Positions 23,201 through 34,820 of a stretch of DNA of 64,000 nt are shown in pieces (the stretch's first letter is position 1; each line of letters opens with the position of its first letter). A model generated the notes under the pieces. It saw only the letters and a program-made list of their open reading frames with translations. It was not told the DNA's origin and made no database searches. The DNA is taken from contig CM075857.1 in assembly GCA_037975125.1 (NCBI GenBank), positions 23,144,310 through 23,208,309 on the forward strand, in the 5' to 3' direction. A program made the position numbers and the translations under genes. The DNA is from Latrodectus hesperus. Lineage: Eukaryota; Arthropoda; Arachnida; Araneae; Theridiidae.

Positions 23201-26200
23201 TAACATCACTGGAAGAAATAAAAAAACTTGAACTTGAGACTCAACCAAGTAGTTTAGAATTGTCTCAAAATGGTGAAATATTAGTTATTACTCATGGCCA
23301 TTCTGTTAGTTTCTGGGATTTAAATAAGTAAGTTTTTATTTCTTTTAAGTATAATTTATTCGTAGTTGTACAAAGAAGATTACTAATTATATTTTTATTT
23401 TAGTTTTGAAAAGTTAAAAGAGTATAGTGTACCATCTCAAGTAAACAGTGCATCACTTCATCCTGATCAATCAGTTTTTGTATGTGGTGGAGATGATTTT
23501 AAAATGTATAAATTTGACTATGAAACTGGTTCAGAAATCGGTAATTAATATTTACAATTATATTTATAAAATTTTATGTTTTTTATATTCTAATGTTTTA
23601 ACTCTGCAAAATAGAATACCATAACAGCTAAAAAGTATTATTAGTTATTTGAATATTGCCTATACACTCATCCTAAAAGAACTCTTGATAGGTAGTTGAT
23701 CATATTCAGAACAATCTGGGAAACTCTCTAACACCTATGCTGATGTGGGTTTCCAGAAGTGCAATGTCTATCACCCATTATTCAATAATAACTTAGATTA
23801 AATTTTGAATCTTGTCCCTAGAGCTTAGTCTGACTACTTATGAGTAAACATTCCATATTTATAATATTTTAATGCTTAAAACAATTATTTTTTTTGAGCA
23901 TTTAATGTACAAAATAGTATCTTATACAATCTGAGTGAAAACTTAAAATACCTGTAAAAAGTTTTAGGAAAATGGAAAAATCTTAATTTTATTCACAATG
24001 TTCTTAAATATAAGCAAAATATTCATTAAATGTTATAGAACATTCATATCAATATATTTATAAACCTGAGTAAAAACCTTAAGGTCAACATAGAAAATAA
24101 TTATAAGAAAAAATTAGAAACTTTTAAAAATTCCATAAGGAAATATTTCTTTTTTTTTTTTTTTGAAAAAGTTAGGAATTTGTTATGATTTATATATATA
24201 TATCTTTGATTGTAGCTTTCATATAAAAAAGCTTTTCCATTTGCATAAATTCTTTTAATTTCATCATTTAATTTCTCTAGTTAGTTAGATTAATGTCTGA
24301 AGATAGCTTGTTATTTCTAAATTTTTGGAACCAATTTTTTTGTACTTTTATTTAAATGGATAAATGCATTATCTTGCTCATATTCCCGGTTTTCTACAGC
24401 AAGAAATTCAGCCAATTGGCAAAAGATGACTTGATAAAACACTTAAATGTGCTTAAAAATTAATTTTACTCATAAAAATTGTCTACTTTTGTGAGCAAAA
24501 TGTCCTTAATTTATCACAGAACTTCCACTTAATTGTCATTTAAAGAATATCGTTTTTTCTTTTCTTATATTAAGATAATAGTATTTCCATTAGTCTGTTT
24601 TGTCTTGCTCCTCGCCCAGAAAAAAATTATTTCTGCTTTCCTATAAGAAAAATTATTTCTATACTTATATTGTGATTTTCTTATAGAAAGTCAAATGTCC
24701 ACTGAGGCTTAACCAGTTTTGCTGTATTAATGTAACTTTCAAAACTTCTAATTGTGTTTTGCATCATTTTATGATGAGTTTAAAACCTGTAATCTGAATA
24801 AGTTTCCCAGATTGATATTTTTCAGTATATGCAAGTTTGCAAATTCATCTTCCGCATTCTTTTTTGCCGTAATTGTTTTTCAGTTTTGAAACACTGACTG
24901 CTCATTTTTTTGTTGAATAAAATACTTCATCCTGCATTTTATTTACTGTTCTTGTTAACTTCTCTATCTTCGCAGAACACCAATTTTCAAAAGATATATG
25001 ACAAATTGGGAAGTTGTCACAATTTTAATTATTGCAGTAATATTTAAGATAATATCTGTATTGATTTTTATGCAATTACTAGTTGCCTATTAAAACTTTA
25101 ACTGAGGCTGAAATTTCAACTTTATATTCTGCCTTTTTCCAATAAACTATGTATAAATAAATACTATTTGCATTATTTCTTTGTAATGAATTTTAATATT
25201 TTATAGTAAATTACTTTAATATTGTTTTTTTTTATATATTTTTTTCTGACTAATACGTTCAGTTTACAATTTTTAAAACATTTGTTAATAATTCATCACC
25301 TTTCCTGTCCCAGTATAGTTATAGAAAGGCAAAGAAAATACAAAAAAATTTAGTTACACAAAAAATATTTTATTTGAATCAATATTGCTATTATGGATAA
25401 AATTAATATTGCAAATAAAAGCAACCATTTAATATAGATTAAATTATCAATACTATTTGTGCTGTTACCTGGAAAATATTCAGAAAGGTAAATTTACTTG
25501 TTTCTGACTTCAAATAATCATTAAATATCTAATTTTATTATTAAGCTTAATTAATTATGTTATGCTTAGATTTGTGTGAAAATAGTTTAAAATCATTATT
25601 AATTGCAAACTATCATTTTTCTTTCCTCTCATAAATTTGAATTTTCTTCATGTGATAATGATTTGTATATGTTTATACAAATTTATATTCATTTGTTAAA
25701 TTTCTATATTATGATTGTAATTCTTATAACATAAGAATGTATGAGTTAGTGAAATTGTTGAGTTATTCATTATTAATGAGTTATTCAGTTCTAACAATGA
25801 AAAAAATTTTACATAAAAGAAAAATATTCACAATGTTTTTTTACTTTTTTAAAGCATAAAATTGATGAAAAAAAGATTAAAAAACAAAATCCTGAAATAA
25901 TCATTAATTAATAATTAAATTTAATGTAATTAAATATTTTAGATATTAATAATTCACTCAGAATCATTAATGAAAGATTAATATTTGCTGAAAAAAACTA
26001 TAAAATTAAAATCCTGTTTCTTATAATTTTTTACAATTTTTTACCTCAGAATCATTCAAAGGTCATTTTGGACCAGTCCATTGTGTTCAATTTTCTCCTG
26101 ATGGTGAACTATATGCCAGTGGTAGTGAAGACGGAACCCTGCGTCTATGGCAGACAATTGTTGGTAAAACTTATGGACTTTGGAAGTGTGTGATGCCTGG

Positions 26201-26267
26201 TGATTTAGCAGCAAATGAAGTATCGGATATCACTAGTGAAGCAAGTGTTGTTAAAGCTGAAGGGTAG
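14204..26267 (+). CDS. STRAP: STRAP: serine-threonine kinase receptor-associated protein (WD40), 7 exons
   Basis: STRAP/Unrip is a seven-blade WD40 scaffold that joins the SMN complex in cytoplasmic snRNP assembly and binds TGF-beta receptors and Smad7. Exons are 14204-14318, 19146-19285, 20497-20647, 22195-22291, 23190-23327, 23404-23540 and 26050-26267, all GT/AG and in phase, giving 331 residues. Landmarks: [102 protein letters not shown] and [20 protein letters not shown], followed by LRLWQ. These follow the family order. The ATG (AAAATGTCGG) begins the standard MSGLRQT-like N-terminus. The protein is about 19 residues shorter than human (350) at the C-terminus. A TTTTCAG at 14171-14177 may end a 5'UTR intron. 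A polyadenylation signal lies about 160 bp after the stop. Confidence 0.97.
14886..15800 (+). mobile_element. Non-autonomous element C1 with internal 128-bp tandem repeats
   Basis: An island richer in G+C, with CAGATCCGTAC at the left end (14893-14903) and its inverted counterpart GTACGGATCTG at the right (15780-15790). That is a short terminal or subterminal inverted repeat about 890 bp apart. Inside are about 2.3 copies of a unit with a period of 128-130 bp (starts near 15137, 15265 and 15395). The unit contains TACCGAGCAATGGCACCCACC, CATCAGTGTAGCGCTACC and GCCAACCGGGCAATAAAAC. No transposase is encoded. Related arrays lie at 16395-16785 and 36640-37190. The class (MITE-like with satellite core, or Helitron-like) is unresolved. 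Confidence 0.65.
16395..16785 (+). repeat. Diverged array of the 128-bp unit (element C2)
   Basis: About three decayed units with the same order of motifs as C1: GGCAATAAAACTAAAT, ACTCGAATTTTA or CTTGAATTTTAAT, GGTGCCCACCT or CTCTCACCTTAAAAAACC, and CAGCATAAGTGCTATCT. No ends are recognisable, so it is an older copy or a fragment of the element at 14886-15800. Confidence 0.6.
17427..17600 (+). mobile_element. SINE family A, diverged copy, plus orientation
   Basis: Has the family order in forward orientation: head AATGATTAATGTGCTAGC, GATTCTCACATTAAGC, TTAGATGTTTGTAC, AGAGTCCACTTTAAACTG, GAAAAATGACCATAG and the tail AAACTAAACCAAAC. Substitutions are numerous. It is the only copy in this window oriented with the plus strand. 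Confidence 0.65.
19286..23189 (+). other. STRAP introns 2-4
   Basis: Introns 19286-20496, 20648-22194 and 22292-23189 are AT-rich. I see no repeats with clear ends and no additional coding exons in them. Confidence 0.75.
23541..26049 (+). other. STRAP intron 6
   Basis: 2.5-kb intron. Holds a possible antisense pseudogene (24650-24985) and a short (TA)n at about 24190-24202; otherwise AT-rich with nothing recognised. Confidence 0.7.
24650..24985 (-). pseudogene. Possible degraded coding fragment, unidentified, antisense in STRAP intron 6
   Basis: On the minus strand several protein-like stretches follow one another in shifting frames: [20 protein letters not shown], then [19 protein letters not shown] and [11 protein letters not shown], then [19 protein letters not shown] and [10 protein letters not shown] before a stop. 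Composition suggests a helical or coiled-coil protein, with stops and frameshifts between the pieces. I do not recognise the parent gene. Chance open stretches in AT-rich DNA remain possible. Confidence 0.3.
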
Positions 26268-26425
26268 TTTTTGATCTATTCAATATGCATGTGGGACTAA
26301 ATGTATGTGGGACCATGCAGAAATTGTATTAAAAAATGTGTGTGATAACTAAGCTGCATTTGCATATATGAAAGTGTATTTATACTGAATTTTGGAAACT
26401 GAAAGTTTATAAAACATTGCAAATC

Positions 26426-26431
26426 AATAAA
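26426..26431 (+). terminator. STRAP polyadenylation signal
   Basis: AATAAA 159 bp after the STRAP stop codon. A second AATAAA at 26693-26698 is an alternative. Confidence 0.6.
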
Positions 26432-27266
26432 ATGAAAATTTTAAATTATGTATCGTTATAATGTATAAAATAATGTAAATCTTTATGAATTATATAATTT
26501 TAAATTTAGATATTTATTATTTTACCATTTAATGTTATAGATCAGTTAAATTTCTTACCAAATTTATGTAGATTTAATAATAAGATAATTTACTTATTCT
26601 CAAAAGCTTCTATTTGTTTAAATTAGGAAATCTGAGGAATGTGAATCATCTTATTTACTCATATTTTACATGTAATTTGATTGAAAAATCACAATAAATT
26701 AATAAGAAATTGTGTAATTGCTTGATTATTCTTTTGTTTTCACATATACTAGATATGTTTATGAATAAATATAACTATTTTTATTACTATGTAAACAAAT
26801 GTAATACAAATATAGTATTTTTTACCTATTTGTTTGATTCCACAAATGCTACTTTGAACTTTTTTTCAGTGACATTTTACTTTTGAAAATACATGTTCCA
26901 CAACACATAACTGCAGAATTAAAACTATATTAATATGCTCTATACAATTATAATAGTTATCAAAATGCAGCTACATATGAGCAAAGATATAAAGCATGCA
27001 TACATTTTTCTAAAACTTTTTCAAAAATATATAGTGTGTTCACAAATTTTTTTAAAACATGCACATTTTAAATTTAAAGATCATATACTGTAAATAAATA
27101 TTTAGAAAATTAATTTCCAAAGTAGATATATAAAAATAAATTTCTAGCTTTTTTATACAAAGTGAAAAAAATATTATAAGTTAAATAACAATAACCAGAT
27201 ATATATTTCACACAAAATAGTAATTAATCATTCACATAGGTGTACGTATCTTCATATTTCAAATTA

Positions 27267-28788
27267 TACAGGGTGGTTAAAATTAAACGCTCAGTACTCA
27301 GAGACTCATAGCTCCGGTTCTACTGAAAGGATCCGAATGAAATTTAAAATATACGTTATGTTGAACATGCGCTCGAGGTTTTTGCAATAAAAAAAGGTTA
27401 AAATTCTCGCCAATAGATGGCGCTGTACTGCGAAATCCATATGCAAATGAATAGCGACTGTAAATCCTTCGTCCGCAGTGAACATGCCGCTGAACACGAA
27501 GGAACGCGTACTGATCGTAAAACTGTTTTATCAGAATGGGAGCAATGCTTCGGCAGCTCTCCGTGCTTATCGGCGGATGAAGAACTTAAGAAGAGGCCCC
27601 ATGACCAGCAGAGCCGTTAAACGCATGATTCGGAAATTTGACGAAACCGGTTCCTGGATGTTGCTCCAGGAAGAGGACGACGTGCAACACGGCCGGCAAC
27701 TGTAGATGAAGTTGCAATTGCTGCAGCTGCAAGTTCTTCCAATGTGTCTGTAAGTGGCCGCTCAATAGCACGAACACTGAATATTCCATGGGCAACTGTG
27801 CGTATGATTTAACGCAAAATTTTGAAGCTCTACCCGTACAAGATGCATTTCGTGCAACAGTTGAAACCTCACGACCACTCTGCACGTCTGGATTTTGCCT
27901 TGTCTTTTCTGGCGAGGATGCAAGTGGATGACAACTGGCCGTCGCATATCTTATGGACAGACGAGGCTCATTTTCATTTAGATGGTGCTGTGAACACGCA
28001 GAACTGCCGTATATGGGGTTCCACCAATCCTCATGCCATGCAACAACAGCCGCTACATTCCCCATACGTCACCGCATGGTGTGGCTTCACAGCGAACTTC
28101 ATTTTGGGCACGTGCTTCTTCGAGGAAGTTAGAGGGAACAGGTTTGTTCGGTGTACCGTCACCAGTGACCGCTATGCTAGACTCATGGAAGAACATGTTG
28201 TCCGGTCGTTAAGGCAACGAGATTGTTTGGCCACCACAGTCTTCATGCAAGATGGAGCAACTGCTCATACGGCGCGACGTGTGAAGACTGATTCAAGCTC
28301 ACTTCCCTGATGAACGCGTCATCTCGCGGACTTTCCCAATTGCCTGGCCAGCAAGGTCTCCAGATCTAAACCATTGCGACTTCTGGCTGTGGGGTTTTCT
28401 CAAAGATCGCGTCTACCAAGGAAGCGGAAGCAGAGTTGAAAGCGTCTATCGTACGCCACGTCTCACTAATTCATCCCGATATGTTGCGTGCGGTAGTTGA
28501 ACACGCGATCGTACGCTTTCAGCATATTGTTGACCGACAAGGTATGCACGTAGAGCATACGGGTGTGTAATTCAATAAATCTTCCCTTATTATTTGAATT
28601 TTTAGTGTTATCTTTCTTCTTACGTCATTACAGCGCCATCTATTGGCGAAAATTTTAACCTTTTTTATTGCAAAAACCTTGAGCGCATGTTCTACATAAC
28701 GTATATTTTAAATTTCATTCGGATCCGTTCAGTAGAACCGGAGCTATGAGCCTCTAAGTACTGTGCGTTTAATTTTAACCACCCTGTA
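27267..28788 (+). mobile_element. Mariner-like DNA transposon with about 160-bp terminal inverted repeats
   Basis: The element starts CAGGGTGGTTAAAATTAAAC at 27269 and ends with the complement at 28786, flanked by TA duplications. The inverted repeats extend about 160 bp, to AATAGATGGCGCTGT near 27412-27427 and its mirror near 28630-28646, with few mismatches: both contain CATAGCTCCGGTTCTACTGA- and GCTCGAGG-like motifs. The interior holds one transposase gene broken by frameshifts and a stop. The good TIRs mean it could have been mobilised in trans by an intact relative. Confidence 0.92.
27484..28570 (+). pseudogene. Mariner-like transposase pseudogene (HTH + DDD catalytic domain)
   Basis: Starts with an N-terminal helix-turn-helix of the DUF4817 type (MPLNTKERVLIVKLFYQNGS, then AALRAYRRMKNL), followed by a second helical region (VSGRSIARTLNIPWATVRMI). 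The DDE/D core shows HILWTDEAHFHLDG (first Asp), VFMQDGATAHTARRV (second Asp) and SPDLNHCDFWLWGFLKDRVY (third acidic residue is Asp). It terminates in RQGMHVEHTGV and a stop at 28568-28570. Damage: a frameshift near 27655, an in-frame TAA near 27810, a frameshift near 28285 and another near 28418. Only segments remain open, so no full transposase can be made. Confidence 0.9.
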
Positions 28789-29567
28789 TAATAATTATCT
28801 ATTTTTGCGAATTTTTTTTTTCTTTGTTTACTTTTATTCAAACACAATGAAACTGAGTTGGGTGCTCCCAAGCATAGAAATAAGATATTTTAAAATGACC
28901 AAATTTCTCTTGAGGTTGAATCAATAACCCTTTCTGGAGTTTCACATATTTTTATGCAAGATAGTTTTCCTTTGATTACTATTTCTTTTGAAGAAGCAAT
29001 TTTTAATATAATTTTGTTTCAAGTGCAAAAATAAAACTTGAGGACAGAAACAGAAATTTAGAAATTCAACATCGCACTTCCATTCAATCAAAATTCAAGT
29101 TTTTTCTCCCAAAATCGACTTTTCAGCTTCTTTTTATGAAACTTTCTATATATACACACATTGCCAGAAAAAATGGGTACAAACGTGGAGTAAACATTCT
29201 ACAGAGAATAAATGTACATTACTGAGTCACAATATTAATTCTATTTTTATGTATAAAGCTTTTCCATAACAACTCCTTAAATTCAGGAACAATTTCAGAA
29301 AGATAGCACTCATTGCTTAAAAGTAATAATAATTAAAAATTACCCAAAAAGTTATCAGAAAAAGTTTGCGTTCAGGTACAAATTACAAAGATATTTGCAA
29401 ATTAATCTTAATATTTTTTGCATCTGTGAGCTTGTATCAAATGAAATATTGTCTATTTATATTTTAATACTTATTCATTTTAACTCTGGTAGTAATACAA
29501 TAAATAGAATAAAAAACTTTGTTTTGTTGATATGATACATTAGTACTTGCAAACTAGTAAACTTAAA
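28789..29567. other. Intergenic, left flank of Tc1-like pseudogene
   Basis: AT-rich DNA. The ACACATTGCCAG and ATGGGTACAAACGTGG motifs near 29156-29187 resemble Tc1 ends, so the left end of the neighbouring Tc1-like element may be here. I cannot match it to a right-hand inverted repeat. Confidence 0.4.
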
Positions 29568-30545
29568 ATGGATTCTAAAGGAAAAGAGATTGTTCCGAAC
29601 GAAAAGAATATAATTTTTTTTTATCTTAAGACAAAGGAATGAAGGTGAAACTTTTCAAGCAATTAGATAGATAGTTTGAAGAACTCATTCTTCTATCCAG
29701 AGTAATCAGTATTTATAAAAATTCATCACAATCTTTTATCTTAAAGCCTCAGAGTACCCAACCATCTAAGCTGACAACGAGAAAAGATATGCAGCCTGAA
29801 ATCCGTACATTTAAATCCATAGATTACTGCATCTCAAATAGCACATGATATTAGAGAAAGGTTTAAAAATCTCTTCATGAAGATACAATTCAAAAAATTC
29901 TTAAGAATCTTGCTATCACCACCGTGTAGCTCTTAGAAAGCCATGTATTTAAACTGCCAATTAGCAAAAATGCTTAAATTTTTACAGTAAGTATGTTAAT
30001 AAACCTGCGTTTTTTTTATGAAAGCTAGTTTTTGTATATTTGGCATTAAAGGGTGTAAACTGGTGTGGAGAAAACAAGGTACGGCTTTTGAGAAGCTAAA
30101 TTTTGTGTCTACAGTTAAACGCGGTGAACGTGGCGTAATGATTTGGGGATGCATGGCAGCAAGTGGAGTAGATTGATTAACTTTTATAGACACCACATTA
30201 GATCATATAGGAGATCTAAATATATTAAAAGAAAATTTAAAGCAGAGTGCATAAGATTTTAACCTTGTAGATGACTTGGTTTCAACAAGACTATGATCAA
30301 AAACACACTGCTCTGGTAAAGTAAAGCTCTAGGGGTTGTAAAATATAAGTTGCATACTCCTCAACAATCACCATACTTAAACTCCAATGAGCATTTATGG
30401 GACTTATTGGAACGCGCGCGCAACATTCGGCAACAACAATACAGAAAGATATGCTAAAAAGAGTATGATGGAATTCTCTGCAGAATGTTTCCTGTTCGTT
30501 TGTGCAGACTTTTTCTGGCAAATGTATATAGTTCAATTACATATT
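29568..30545 (+). pseudogene. Tc1-like transposase pseudogene
   Basis: Begins MDSKGKEIVPNEKNIIFF at 29568. Recognisable Tc1 motifs follow in several frames: REIRxF-type and KPQSTQPSKLTTRKD (compare GRPRKLT), TIQKILKNL with YHHRVALRKPCI, RGERGVMIWGCMAASGVD (canonical Tc1 block), LTFIDTTLDHIG, LNILKENLKQSA, VFQQDYDQKHTALV (second Asp) and PNEHLWDLLE-like SNEHLWDLLE. Numerous stops and frameshifts are present and the first catalytic Asp segment is not intact. It is an old, inactive copy. The minus-strand frames over it (29996-30196, 30297-30536) are shadows. Confidence 0.85.
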
Positions 30546-30627
30546 CCTGTGCATATCAAATAGATTTATTTCTGTACAAAGTAGCCAGACGAATTTGTTT
30601 CGGTAAGTATTAAGCACACGATTTTTT

Positions 30628-30853
30628 ATTTTTATTTATTTATTACATTACATATATTCAGACTTGTATGCTTGATTCTTGAGATCCACTTGTAAGTCTT
30701 CGTCGATAATAGGACAAATAGCACAATGACAGATGTACAACCACAGAAGATAACGAAGAAAACACCCAGGGCCACGGTGGGAATCGAACCCACACTCCTA
30801 CGCTCTCAAGCGATTAGCGGAGTGATACTTTGACCACTCAGCCACGGAGCGCC
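30628..30853 (-). mobile_element. tRNA-Ser-type SINE with 11-bp TSD
   Basis: A 226-bp insert between perfect 11-bp repeats CACGATTTTTT (30617-30627 and 30854-30864). On the minus strand the head reads GGGCGCTCCGTGGCTGAGTG, with A box TGGCTGAGTGG and B box GGTTCGATTCC, and a long variable arm as in tRNA-Ser. The body follows, then a tail of (TAAA)-like repeats. It is a SINE rather than a tRNA gene because the tRNA-like head continues into a body and tail inside the TSD. It sits about 80 bp beyond the Tc1-like pseudogene. Confidence 0.9.
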
Positions 30854-30865
30854 CACGATTTTTTT

Positions 30866-32279
30866 AAAGTCTGAAAAGAAAGAAGTAAATGAATAGAAAA
30901 TATTTTTCACTTAATAAGGGACTTAAAGAAAATATGATTAAACTTGAAACAAATGAGAAACATAATTTGTGCGTTCGTGTAGAACCGCACAATAATTTAG
31001 AAATAAATGTTATCTCGTTAATTGATGGAATCAGTGACAGATAATGATAGAATAAATATGGCAATATTTTGGACCTTAGCAGATGGAGTAAGTTGACTGA
31101 GGTCTAGCATATATTTTGTTCACTTATATTTATTTGTCTCCTGCAACGATATTTGATTAATATATATTTCTCTTATCTTCGAAAATTAATGTAATGAAAA
31201 ATATTACATAAAATTTTTCGTTGTGTGTGTGTGTAAATATTAATGTAAAATTAAAAAATATAAAAATATTACATAGAATATTTTAAGTAAAGTAAATGAT
31301 AGAAATAAAAAGCATATTGAATGATATAAGCTTATAAAAAATACTGAGTTTATCATGAGTAAAAATAATTTTGAAAATATGCTAATCTAGCAAAATCCTT
31401 ATAAAACTTTGATAATAATACTACGAAAGGAGTACTGAAAAACATGGTAAAATTCCTTTAGATTCCGAATCTGGAAATTCATTACTATTTGTTATCTCAG
31501 GAACTATATCCTTTTTCTTCGTTATCAGCAAAAATAAGAAAATAATATGTCCTTCTAAACAGTGTTCGTAATACTTGGAAGTTTCCATTCATCAAACATT
31601 TTGGATGATAAGTCTGATAAAGTTGGAAATTTTTGCTTGCTATATAGAAGATGCTCGTTTTTACGAACTAGTGACTAGTTCCTACCATGACACTATAGAC
31701 ACAAAGATAATTTTAATTCCTATTTACAAACTAAATTTTTGGAAAATCCCTCATTTTTGCGAAATTTCTTTTTTGTGAAACAGTTCTTAAGTTATTTTTA
31801 TTTATTTATCTATTTTTTTATGACCTTATATATGTATATTCAACTTTTTTTAAATTTGATTTCGTTTTTATGTGACACCTAAAAACTTCATTTTTTCTTC
31901 AATAGTGAAGTGACACGTGCAGGTATTCCAGACATTGTGGGAATAATAATCGAAGACACGTGGATATCAGACATTTGATGGGAAAAAACTGCGCTGTCAA
32001 ATTCGACCCTTCTCCTGCACGTTCATGAGAACATAGAAAGGAAGTAAAACTCTTTATAATGCTTGAGGTTTGCTGCTATGTAGTTGGTTTCATCTGAACA
32101 ATTTAATTTATTAAGTTTCCTCTCGTGAGAGGGAGACAGGGCCGACTCTGTTGAGGAATTTCAGTTATGTCGTAGTTGAAGGGACGAACGTGTTTATTAG
32201 ACAAATTTGAAAGGAAGTAGATGAGAAACTTTAAATAAGACAAACATTGGCAAAAAATATGGAATTCTAAAGTATAGTC
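30866..32279. other. Intergenic spacer
   Basis: AT-rich. From about 31900 the composition becomes more balanced and probably belongs to the decayed Tigger-type element that follows, but no TIR can be assigned. A GTGTGTGTGTGT run lies near 31224. Confidence 0.4.
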
Positions 32280-32622
32280 TCTTGAAAATCGGGAAAGAAT
32301 CCTTTAGAAAAAGAAACAGTAACAACAAAAGTGCTCAAAAACTACCTCTGCTGCATATCATGTTAACATTAAAATTTGGATGACTGGGAACATTTACGAA
32401 AATTGGATGATAGACATTGATTGACGTTTCTATCAGGACATCGTATAATTCTTCTAATGTGGATGACTGACTCTTTTGAAATCTTCCTTGACTGACTGCA
32501 TCTGCTCACTTTAAAATGCCAGATCTAGAAAGGATTTGTGTGGAGTTTTTCCAGCCTAATCTAACTTCTGTCCCATGGATCAAGGCATAATCAATAGCAT
32601 CAAGCTTAAATACCGTAAGGTT
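32280..32622 (+). pseudogene. Tigger/pogo-type transposase fragment
   Basis: One frame reads KTTSAAYHVNIKIWMTGN then IYENWMIDID before a stop, matching the pogo/Tigger DDE block around AWMTxxIFxxWL. Further on, [17 protein letters not shown] (32572-32622) matches the highly conserved Tigger QPMDQGII..KxxYR motif that contains the third catalytic Asp. The intervening part is frameshifted. The fragment ends against the long (AT)n tract. Confidence 0.75.
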
Positions 32623-32627
32623 TGAAA

Positions 32628-34011
<1,384 letters not shown>

Positions 34012-34421
34012 GGATCAAATTTACGGTACGGTCACCCTTGGCGCGTTTTTTTAGCGCTAAATTTGGCGAAAATGTTTCGGGAAACCCAGCAAGCTAGTAC
34101 TTTGGCAACCCTATTTGTCATTAATTTCTCATGAAAATTTACCGATTTAAATTCATTAATATAAAATTTAATCAAAAATTTTATGGATAAATTAACATAT
34201 CAACTTTATTATTTTACCATTGATGTTTGAAATCAATAAACCTGGGTTTTTTTTTATTAATTTTGTAAAATTAGTTAAGCATATTGGTATGAAATATTAT
34301 TATGTAACTATTTCTGCCATTTTCCTCCCGTCGTTTTCCCGATCGGAAATTCGCCGTACGGTCACCCTTGGTGACTTTTTGAAAATTTCGCCTAGGGTGA
34401 CCGTACGGTAAATTTTTATCA
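34012..34421 (+). mobile_element. 410-bp MITE, copy 1
   Basis: Palindromic ends: TTTACGGTACGGTCACCC with TTGGCG at the left, and GGGTGACCGTACGGTAAA at the right, which is its inverted complement with one mismatch. A second internal CCGTACGGTCACCCTTGG occurs near 34352-34370, so the right side carries the motif in both orientations, about 20 bp apart. A closely related copy lies in opposite orientation at 61424-61838. Both share GGATCA then ATTTAC at this end. No ORF belongs to it. It ends 400 bp upstream of the PEX2 start codon. Confidence 0.85.
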
Positions 34422-34794
34422 ATTCATGTTCACTCATAAAATTTTAAATAATCTGTTTCTCACATAAATCACTCTAGCAATTTTCTATGTGCACCTAATA
34501 AGTGAATAATGTGATTTCATTAATAAAGTATCATAACAATTGAATGTCTTAGTATAAAAAATTTATAAAATAAAAATATCAATTATCTATCGAATGAGAA
34601 ATATATCTGATGAATATTCTAATAAACTTTTATAATATTTATTTCTTGGAATTTATAACTGGTCAAAAATTTACTAAAATTATAATTGGTTGGCATAAGC
34701 AAGATATCTTTATTCGTAAATCTCCAAGACAACAAATGAATGTGTAAATGTAACCTAACACAACAATGAAAATAAAAATCTAGATAGATTGCTC

Positions 34795-34803
34795 TATAAA
34801 TAG
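34795..34803 (+). promoter_or_regulatory. TATA-like sequence upstream of PEX2
   Basis: TATAAATAG lies only 18 bp before the PEX2 ATG. If used it would leave almost no leader, so it may be chance in AT-rich DNA. Confidence 0.2.
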
Positions 34804-34820
34804 AAGTATAATTAAAAAAT

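Noticed and set aside
27586..28065. 159-codon minus-strand frame over the mariner-like element
   Set aside because: Antisense shadow; the plus strand carries the transposase motifs.
29996..30536. Minus-strand frames of 66 and 79 codons
   Set aside because: Shadows of the Tc1-like pseudogene on the plus strand.
30760..30853. Functional tRNA-Ser gene on the minus strand
   Set aside because: It is the head of a SINE: it continues into a body and tail, and the whole is enclosed by an 11-bp TSD.
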